In this document: piece by piece, positions 60,832 through 64,000 of the stretch
How the letters are laid out: each line of letters opens with the position of its first letter
Numbering within the stretch: position 1 is the stretch's first letter
Assembly: GCF_014490785.1 (NCBI RefSeq)
Contig: NZ_CP051488.1
Coordinates: 3,596,001 to 3,660,000, forward strand
Origin: Kosakonia sp. SMBL-WEM22
GTDB taxonomy: Bacteria; Pseudomonadota; Gammaproteobacteria; Enterobacterales; Enterobacteriaceae
Length of the DNA stretch: 64,000 bases
Direction of reading: 5' to 3'
Notes under the pieces: generated by a model
Told to the model about the DNA's origin: nothing
What the model saw: the letters and a program-made list of their open reading frames with translations, nothing else
The model's database searches: none
Position numbers and translations under genes: made by a program

Positions 60832-61950
60832 TTATTTTTCTACCTGCATGACGTCAATACGGCGCGTTTCATCCAGCATCGCGGCTTTCGCACGAATACG
60901 CGCCTCAAGCTGGCTGATCATATCGCCGTTATCGAGGCGATCTTTACGCACGCCATCTTCATACAGGCCGCTTTTCTTATTCCCGCCGGTAACGCCCAGG
61001 GTCGAGACCAGCGCTTCGCCCGGCCCGTTCACCACGCAGCCGATAATCGAAACATCCATCGGAGTGATGATATCTTCCAGCCGCTGCTCCAGCGCGTTGA
61101 CCGTACCAATCACGTCAAACTCCTGACGGGAGCAGGTCGGGCAGGCGATAAAGTTGATGCCACGTGAGCGGATGCGCAGGGACTTGAGGATATCGAAACC
61201 GACTTTGATCTCTTCAACCGGATCCGCCGCCAGCGAAATACGCAGCGTATCGCCGATCCCTTCGGAGAGCAGCAGGCCTAAGCCAATCGCGGATTTCACC
61301 GAGCCTGCGCGCGCGCCGCCCGCTTCGGTGATCCCGAGGTGCAGCGGCTGATCGATCTGCTTCGCCAGCAGACGATAGGACTCAACGGCAAGGAAGACGT
61401 CGGAGGCTTTCACGCTCACTTTGAACTGGTCAAAGTTGAGACGATCGAGATGCTCCACATGGCGCATGGCCGATTCGAGCAGCGCCTGCGGCGTCGGCTC
61501 GCCATACTTCTCCTGCAGATCTTTTTCCAGCGAACCGGCGTTGACGCCGATGCGGATTGGGATGTTTTTATCGCGCGCGCAGTCAACAACGCTGCGGATA
61601 CGCTCTTCGTTACCGATGTTGCCCGGGTTGATGCGCAAGCAATCGACGCCGTACTCGGCGACTTTCAGCGCGATGCGGTAGTCAAAGTGGATGTCCGCCA
61701 CCAGCGGGACACTCACCTGCTGTTTGATAAGCCTGAACGCTTCTGCTGCGTCCATTGTCGGCACCGAGACACGCACGATGTCTGCGCCGACGCGCTCTAA
61801 TGCTTTTATTTGGTTGACCGTTGCTTCAACATCCGTGGTGCGGGTGTTTGTCATAGACTGCACGGCGATGGGGGCACCATCGCCAATCGGCACATTACCA
61901 ACATAAATCCGTTTTGATTTCCGCCGTTGGATCGGCGACTGGTTATGCAT
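60832..61950 (-). CDS. ispG: 4-hydroxy-3-methylbut-2-enyl diphosphate synthase
   Basis: IspG (GcpE) converts MEcPP to HMBPP in the non-mevalonate isoprenoid pathway, using a [4Fe-4S] cluster. The 372 residues equal E. coli. Cluster cysteines are seen in CPTCSRQ (about 270-273) and GCVVNGPGEA (about 305). The N-terminal TIM barrel contains VQSMTNTRTTDVEATVNQIKAL and GVNAGSLE. It follows rodZ by 26 bases. Confidence 0.97.
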   Translation of the reverse strand: MHNQSPIQRRKSKRIYVGNVPIGDGAPIAVQSMTNTRTTDVEATVNQIKALERVGADIVRVSVPTMDAAEAFRLIKQQVSVPLVADIHFDYRIALKVAEYGVDCLRINPGNIGNEERIRSVVDCARDKNIPIRIGVNAGSLEKDLQEKYGEPTPQALLESAMRHVEHLDRLNFDQFKVSVKASDVFLAVESYRLLAKQIDQPLHLGITEAGGARAGSVKSAIGLGLLLSEGIGDTLRISLAADPVEEIKVGFDILKSLRIRSRGINFIACPTCSRQEFDVIGTVNALEQRLEDIITPMDVSIIGCVVNGPGEALVSTLGVTGGNKKSGLYEDGVRKDRLDNGDMISQLEARIRAKAAMLDETRRIDVMQVEK

Positions 61951-61976
61951 GAATGATCTCCCGCGTTGCCCGTCTG

Positions 61977-62969
61977 TTACTGTGCTGCTGATTGTTCGGC
62001 ATTGAGGGTCAGACGCGCAACCTGGTTAGTTCTGATAAAACGACTCAGATCGACAGGTTTCCCCTGGAACTGGATCTGGACAGCCGACGGCGCGCCAATT
62101 TTCAGTTTATAGGGTGCCTGGCCGGTGAGATTCAGCGTGGCATCTTTACGCTGCATACCGCTAAAGAGTTTCTTACCGGTCGCATCGCTCACTTCCAGCC
62201 AGCAGTCGGCAGTAAAGTTCATCACCAGCGCGTTCGCGTCGGCAGATGCGCCCGCCACGCCCGCCTGATCGGTTGGCAGCTGAGAGACGTTATTGGTGGT
62301 AGCAGCAGGCTGCTGGGCGGAAGGTTCAACGTTCGCCTGTGAAGGCGGAACCACGCTGTTCTGGTTAGCTGTCGTGGCAGGTGAGGTGGTTGCAGGTGCC
62401 TGCACGCTCTCGGTCGGAGCCGGGGTTTCAACCGGGGTGGAACCATTATCCACCGGCGTTGAAGCGGCCTGATTATCCAGCGGCACGCTCTGGCCGTTGC
62501 TGGCATTAAGCTCGGCGGAGGATTGATCCGCCATGGTGCTGATCTCTTCCTGCTGCGCTTTGTGGTTCTGCCACCACCAGGCGCCCGTCAGGCCGACGAC
62601 CACAAACAGCACCAGCCAGGTAATGCTCATCAGCCAGCCGTCGCGTTTTTTGCGCGGTTTACCCAGCGCAAAGCCCTGCATCGGTGCCACTTTTGCCGCG
62701 CGGATCGGCGCTTGTTTCTCAAGAATCGGCAGCAGCTCTTCTTCTGGAATGTGCACCAGGCGAGCATAGGAGCGGATATAACCGCGCACAAAGGTGGATG
62801 CCAGATCGGCAGGCGACCTGTCCTCTTCGATATCGCGTACCGTGGAGACCTTCAGGCACAAGCGTTCGGCAACCGCTTGCTGGCTGAGTCCAAGTTGCTC
62901 ACGAGCATTGCGCAGACGAACGCCCGTGGATTGTGCTTCGTTTTGGTCTTGAGTGGCTTCAGTATTCAT
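61977..62969 (-). CDS. rodZ: Cytoskeleton protein RodZ
   Basis: RodZ links MreB filaments to the elongasome and sets rod shape. A cytoplasmic helix-turn-helix lies at about 18-85 (GVRLRNAREQLGLSQQAVAERLCLKVSTVRDIEEDRSPADLASTFVRGYIRSYARLV), one membrane helix at about 112-133 (WLMSITWLVLFVVVGLTGAWWW), a Ser/Thr/Pro-rich periplasmic linker, and a C-terminal beta domain (LEVSDATGKKLFSGMQRKDATLNLTGQAPYKLKIG). 330 residues (E. coli 337), the difference being in the low-complexity linker. Confidence 0.96.
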   Translation of the reverse strand: MNTEATQDQNEAQSTGVRLRNAREQLGLSQQAVAERLCLKVSTVRDIEEDRSPADLASTFVRGYIRSYARLVHIPEEELLPILEKQAPIRAAKVAPMQGFALGKPRKKRDGWLMSITWLVLFVVVGLTGAWWWQNHKAQQEEISTMADQSSAELNASNGQSVPLDNQAASTPVDNGSTPVETPAPTESVQAPATTSPATTANQNSVVPPSQANVEPSAQQPAATTNNVSQLPTDQAGVAGASADANALVMNFTADCWLEVSDATGKKLFSGMQRKDATLNLTGQAPYKLKIGAPSAVQIQFQGKPVDLSRFIRTNQVARLTLNAEQSAAQ

Positions 62970-63260
62970 TCGCTACAACTACTGGTACGTGAAAAGTAAA
63001 CACACAGGCGCGCGTAACCGCATAACCTACACACGCCGCGAAAAATCCGGGTCAGTTAAACGTAGACCCACAGTATAAGACTGTCAGGTTCGTGATAACA
63101 GGACGGCGTTCAGCACTATTTGCTAAGCCGTTGTTCCAGCATTACATACTGCCTCAAAGTAAGAGGAAACGCACCGTAATTATTAACGGCCTCTATATAA
63201 GCAGGCCAAATATTCAACATATTCCAAACCTGCGGCGCCAACTTCGCGCCGCAGTCACGC

Positions 63261-64000
63261 TTACACCGCTTTAACCGCGATCGGCTCGCCCTGCAGGCGT
63301 TTACGCATGGTGCGCTTGGTGCGGTCGATAACATCGCCCGCCAGCTGACCGCAGGCGGCATCGATATCGTCGCCGCGAGTTTTACGCACAATAGTGGTGA
63401 AACCGTAGCTCATCATCACTTTGCAGAAACGGTCGATACGGCTGTTGGAGCTGCGGCCATACGGCGCGCCCGGGAAGGGGTTCCACGGGATCAGGTTGAT
63501 CTTGCACGGCGTATCTTTCAGCAGCTCGGCCAGCTCATGGGCGTGTTCAGTGCCGTCATTGACGTGATCCAGCATCACATACTCAATGGTCACGCGGCCC
63601 TGGTTGGCGTTGGACTTCTCCAGGTAGCGGCGCACCGACCCGAGGAAGGTTTCGATATTGTACTTTTTGTTGATTGGTACAATTTCGTCGCGGATAGCGT
63701 CATTCGGCGCATGGAGCGAGATCGCCAGCGCAACGTCAATCATATCACCGAGCTTATCAAGCGCCGGAACAACGCCGGAGGTCGAGAGCGTCACGCGACG
63801 TTTGGAGAGGCCAAAGCCGAAATCATCCAGCATGATCTCCATCGCCGGCACCACGTTGGTGAGATTGAGCAGCGGTTCGCCCATGCCCATCATCACCACG
63901 TTAGTGATCGGGCGGTTGCCGGTCACACGGGCAGCGCCGATGATTTTCGCCGCGCGCCACACCTGGCCGATGATTTCCGATACGCGCAGGTTGCGGTTGA
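63261..64000 (-). CDS. rlmN: Dual-specificity rRNA/tRNA C2-methyladenosine methyltransferase RlmN, 5' end cut by window
   Basis: RlmN is a radical SAM enzyme that methylates A2503 of 23S rRNA and A37 of tRNAs. Only about the last 245 of 384 residues are in the window. They show EIIGQVWRAAKIIGA, NVVMMGMGEPLLNLTNVVPAMEIM, LSKRRVTLSTSGVVPALDKL and the C-terminal GDDIDAACGQLAGDV holding the conserved catalytic cysteine. The radical SAM cysteine cluster is outside the window. The gene order with rodZ is as in E. coli. Confidence 0.95.
   Translation of the reverse strand, partial: NRNLRVSEIIGQVWRAAKIIGAARVTGNRPITNVVMMGMGEPLLNLTNVVPAMEIMLDDFGFGLSKRRVTLSTSGVVPALDKLGDMIDVALAISLHAPNDAIRDEIVPINKKYNIETFLGSVRRYLEKSNANQGRVTIEYVMLDHVNDGTEHAHELAELLKDTPCKINLIPWNPFPGAPYGRSSNSRIDRFCKVMMSYGFTTIVRKTRGDDIDAACGQLAGDVIDRTKRTMRKRLQGEPIAVKAV

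Overview
The window is chromosomal DNA from a member of the Enterobacteriaceae. The two flanks reproduce the Escherichia coli gene order dapA-gcvR-bcp-perM-bepA-yfgD-hda-uraA-upp-purM-purN-ppk-ppx-yfgF-yfgG and guaA-guaB-xseA-yfgJ-der-bamB-yfgM-hisS-ispG-rodZ-rlmN, with near-identical proteins. GC content is fairly high and the accessory genes are not those of E. coli, so a Kosakonia/Phytobacter/Enterobacter/Klebsiella-type genome is more likely. The species cannot be fixed from the sequence alone.

Left core (1-17.0 kb): lysine biosynthesis (dapA, cut by the window edge), glycine-cleavage control (gcvR), peroxide defence (bcp), envelope quality control (bepA), replication control (hda), pyrimidine salvage (upp-uraA), purine synthesis (purMN), polyphosphate turnover (ppk-ppx) and a c-di-GMP phosphodiesterase (yfgF). 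A 122-bp tandem BIME array lies between yfgD and hda. Several E. coli control devices are visibly conserved: a CTG start for hda, PurR boxes at purM and guaB, the UTP-sensing T8 start region of upp, and a candidate FNR box before yfgF.

Accessory block (17.0-49.6 kb, between yfgG and guaA): about 32 kb of genes with no integrase, transposase or tRNA, apparently a slowly built variable locus. In order: a TetR/RidA/metallo-hydrolase unit with three operator repeats; a ketopantoate-reductase-like enzyme; an RND efflux permease without a periplasmic adaptor beside an AdeRS-like two-component system; an orphan TupA-type ATP-grasp enzyme; three consecutive GNAT acetyltransferases; a citrate/tricarballylate-type transporter with a ModA-like periplasmic protein (possible aconitate isomerase) and a LysR regulator; a FecBCD-type ABC importer with a palindromic operator; an MscS channel; a DUF4142 protein; a signalling group (BdlA-like PAS-PAS-MCP, a short MCP, a GAF-EAL protein and an IraP-like anti-adaptor); and a terminal group that looks like immunity or orphan toxin-system remnants (low-GC membrane protein, large helical protein, frameshifted gene, SUKH protein, small membrane-protein pair).

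Right core (49.6-64 kb): GMP synthesis (guaBA), exonuclease VII large subunit, a protealysin-type metalloprotease with its emfourin inhibitor inserted between xseA and yfgJ, then ribosome assembly (der), outer-membrane assembly (bamB, yfgM), hisS, isoprenoid synthesis (ispG), cell shape (rodZ) and the partial 23S/tRNA methyltransferase gene rlmN at the window edge.

The strongest candidates for something new are the citrate/aconitate-type cassette, the orphan RND pump with AdeRS-like control, the immunity-like group at 45-49.5 kb, and the clustered dispersal/c-di-GMP/RpoS signalling genes at 38.7-44.5 kb.
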